A DNA stretch of 64,000 nucleotides from Thamnaconus septentrionalis (taxonomy: Eukaryota; Chordata; Actinopteri; Tetraodontiformes; Monacanthidae): NCBI GenBank assembly GCA_009823395.1, contig CM020510.1:7218773-7282772 (forward strand), read 5' to 3'. Made by a program: the position numbers and the translations under genes. Under the pieces are notes generated by a model. The model was given only the letters and a program-made list of their open reading frames with translations. It searched no databases and was not told where the DNA came from. The first letter of the stretch is position 1, and each line of letters begins with the position of its first letter. Below, one piece after another: positions 61,690 through 64,000 of the stretch.

Positions 61690-62107
61690 GTTCCTCTCTC
61701 CTCTCACATAATCTGCTGCTGCCGCTCGGCCGGCGCAGCTGATTGGCCGGAGGACAGGGCGCCACCCAGGGGCTCGGCGGCCTCCCATTGGCCACTATTT
61801 CCAGCGCCCACCTTATTTCTCACAGTCACGCGCCGCGCCATTGGCCGCGGCGCTCGGCCGTCGCGCGTGCGTCACGGCGGTGGGCGTCAGCGGGGAACTT
61901 TTCCGGTTCGCCGCCGATTGGCTGCCGTGGCGCGCTGACGTCACGAGGCTGCCAGCTGATCGGCGAGAGAAGCCGGTTTTGAAGAGAGGAGTTGAGGCTG
62001 TCGGGGCGAGGAGACGCCGCGGTGGGATCCCCGAGCACCGGATACTCAGCAGCCTTGGACCGCGTCTACTTCCTCCTCTCTGCGTTCTTTTTCAAAAGCT
62101 TAAAAGA

Positions 62108-62140
<33 letters not shown>

Positions 62141-62340
62141 AAAAACCCATCCGAGCGCGCCGAGCCACGCCGGGGACGAGGTGATGTTCGTGGCGGGTCC
62201 ATAGCCGGAGCCCGTCCGGAGCTGTCACACACTGACATTAATTGAGAGTTTAAGGTGTGGCCGCGGGAGCGCGAGGCAGCGACACCGAGCGAGGCTGTTT
62301 GCTCTCGACGGTGGCGAGCTAGTGGTGGATGTTTAAGGTC
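61690..62340 (+). promoter_or_regulatory. CpG-island promoter with four inverted CCAAT boxes and a CRE
   Basis: ATTGG (inverted CCAAT) occurs at 61742, 61787, 61840 and 61917. A full palindromic CRE TGACGTCA follows at 61936-61943. Sequence after about 61980 is GC-rich leader-like DNA without a convincing start codon. NF-Y arrays with a CRE are typical of strong TATA-less promoters. The plus-strand direction is inferred from the donor sites to the right. The gene is not identified. Confidence 0.6.
62109..62145 (+). repeat. (GAAA)n repeat
   Basis: About eight GAAA units in the inferred leader region of the right-edge promoter. Confidence 0.93.
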
Positions 62341-62483
62341 CAGTTCAGACGTTTTTCATCAACATATTACATAACAAAATGTTCAAGTCATCTTGACGTG
62401 CGCACTTTTTTTTTTTTTTTTTTTTTTTTTTTTGGGGGTCTTAGATCCAACAGTTACCGAGTAGTAAATGGAGCGAGGGGCGA

Positions 62484-62485
<2 letters not shown>

Positions 62486-62556
<71 letters not shown>
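62486..62556 (+). repeat. (TC)35 microsatellite
   Basis: Uninterrupted TC repeat, preceded by a poly-T run at about 62407-62433. The pyrimidine tract may form H-DNA near the promoter. Confidence 0.97.
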
Positions 62557-62559
<3 letters not shown>

Positions 62560-62900
62560 TCCGTGCGTAATTCTTTTTTCTCCTTCTCCTTCTCCTTCTT
62601 CTTCTGCTTCTTCCTTTGGTTGGGAGGGAGGGGAGGGGTCGGGGTTCATCCGTCTGTTACGGACGTGGCAACTTTACAGCAGCCAGGCCGTGTTGAAATG
62701 CCACGGGCGAACTGAACTGGGCGTGGGGGGGAGGAGGAGGTGGTGGAGGTGGTGAGGGTTTGGGCTAAATCAGAGCCCGAGAATCCACGAATCTCATCCG
62801 GGCTGCACGGCACCTCTCCGTCCGACTGCGCACAAACGCCAAACAGTGGCAGCCGAAGCGGAGGGCGGACGACACTTCTGTGGATTCCGGCAACGAACTT
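62560..62900 (+). other. Candidate non-coding 5' exon, right-edge gene
   Basis: GC-rich leader-like DNA ends at a donor CTT|GTAAGTGAG (GT at 62901). No conserved protein is readable. The 5' limit is unknown; transcription could start nearer 62.0 kb. Confidence 0.35.
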
Positions 62901-63055
62901 GTAAGTGAGACGGTCCGATTCTTCACTGTTTGTTTCTTCATTTATTATTTATTTGTTTTTGCTAAAAACTTTTCTGTCTGTAATGAGACGCGCGGATGGT
63001 GGGCGGGGCGGGGGGTTGTGGCGTTTTAATGCAATGTAGATGTTGGCTTGTGCGT

Positions 63056-63090
63056 GCGTGTGGAGAGAGAGGAGGAGGAGGAGGAGGAAA
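63056..63090 (+). repeat. (GAG/GGA)n repeat
   Basis: GA and GGA units in the CpG-rich right edge. Confidence 0.9.
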
Positions 63091-63639
63091 CGCAACGATT
63101 TGCATTGACGGCGCGTCGCTGGGCTCGGGCCTGTATGTTGTGGTTGATGTATACATTTTTATTTATGATATCGCCTGCAGCAGCAGCAGCAGTAGCGGCG
63201 GCGGCGGCAGCTCGGTGGTTGTTTCTAGAAACGGGGCTGTTTCATCTTCTTCTGCGCGGGTGTGTCTTCGCCAAATCCGGCTGCGTAAAACCAGAGCAGA
63301 CTTCCTTCCTCAGGTCCGTATCGCAGCGTCTCCTCCTCCTCCTCCTCCTCCTCTTCTCCTTTTCTTCCTCCTCGACTTTGTCGGAGCGACATCGGCGAGT
63401 CATTTCACTTTTTTTTATTTTCTGTCTTTCCTTCACGGTTAAAAAAAAAAAAAAAAACCCGAAGAAGTCAGTGAAGTCAATTATGAGCGGGGCGCATCGG
63501 CGGACTGACCTTGTGCCGTCTAATTAAGATAAGCTTTAAGTCGAGAGGAAGGCAGATAGAGAGAGAATTCCTCAAAGCCCCACCCTTTGTAGCGCAACAT
63601 GGATGTGGAGAATCGCTCCCACCTCCTCTTCCTCCTCCT

Positions 63640-63654
63640 CCTCCTCCTCCCCAG

Positions 63655-63688
<34 letters not shown>

Positions 63689-63692
63689 CCCC
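63640..63692 (+). repeat. CTC/CT pyrimidine repeat
   Basis: CTC units followed by CT units, upstream of the candidate 61-nt exon. Confidence 0.9.
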
Positions 63693-63805
63693 CTCTCTCT
63701 ATCTTGTCTGTCTCTGCCTGTCCCTTGGTGTCATTCATTTCCCCACATTTCAAGCTTGTCTCCCCCCCGGCACCATCACATCTTCACCTCATCCCCGGTG
63801 TCCAG

Positions 63806-63866
63806 GTGAGGATCTTCTTCTCCGGCTCTCCACAACTTTGCTGTGCGTGGGATCCTTCTACCGGAG
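63806..63866 (+). other. Candidate 61-nt non-coding 5' exon, right-edge gene
   Basis: A long pyrimidine-rich tract (about 63640-63800) ends in GGTGTCCAG. It is followed by 61 bases without ATG, and then CGGAG|GTAAGC. The acceptor and donor together define a plausible small untranslated exon or alternative first-exon end. Confidence 0.3.
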
Positions 63867-64000
63867 GTAAGCTGTCCTTTCCAGTCAACCTGTGGCACTC
63901 TCTGGTCTTCTTGACGTGACTTGGTCAGACCGTCAAGTCGCCATGTGACATGTCGGTATTTCAGAACCCTGTGTTTTATAGATTGATTGATTTTATTTTA

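Overview
The window is animal nuclear DNA, most likely from a teleost fish. It has two vertebrate protein genes with introns, long CA/GT and CT microsatellites, a tRNA-derived SINE with a GGATGG-type tail as is common in fish genomes, and several small non-autonomous DNA transposons. No bacterial, phage or organellar features were seen.

Layout. From 3977 to 4936 on the minus strand lies the first coding exon of pde3a (cAMP/cGMP phosphodiesterase 3A): the membrane-anchoring N-terminus, ending at a good splice donor. The catalytic exons are expected beyond the left edge. From 29575 to 38191 on the plus strand lies a complete three-exon abhd15 gene (alpha/beta-hydrolase domain protein 15), predicted at 509 residues, with polyadenylation signals up to about 39.28 kb. 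The two genes are transcribed away from each other with about 24.6 kb between their start codons. ABHD15 is known from mammals as a partner of PDE3B, so close linkage of abhd15 with a PDE3 paralogue deserves a check. From about 61.7 kb to the right edge is a CpG-rich promoter region with four inverted CCAAT boxes, a full CRE and candidate non-coding 5' exons on the plus strand. The gene it serves begins coding outside the window and is not identified.

The rest is non-coding. Between 19 and 61 kb there is a family of decayed TTAAAGG-ended MITEs (T2/Kolobok-like), one of them split by later insertions. A 386-bp element at 31815-32200 has 78-bp terminal inverted repeats and 6-bp target duplications. 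A 381-bp hAT-like element at 45993-46373 has perfect 8-bp duplications. A minus-strand retroelement tail at 18413-18647 has 20-bp target duplications. A divergent pair of CTCF-like sites lies at 41.88 and 42.31 kb, about 2.6 kb beyond the end of abhd15.

I did not find a new multi-gene system. The most notable points are the pde3a/abhd15 linkage, a roughly 54-unit GT repeat abutting the last abhd15 splice acceptor (resembling CFTR exon 9), the CTCF-like pair, and the intact small transposons. All family calls come from reading the sequence and recalling relatives; no database search was possible.
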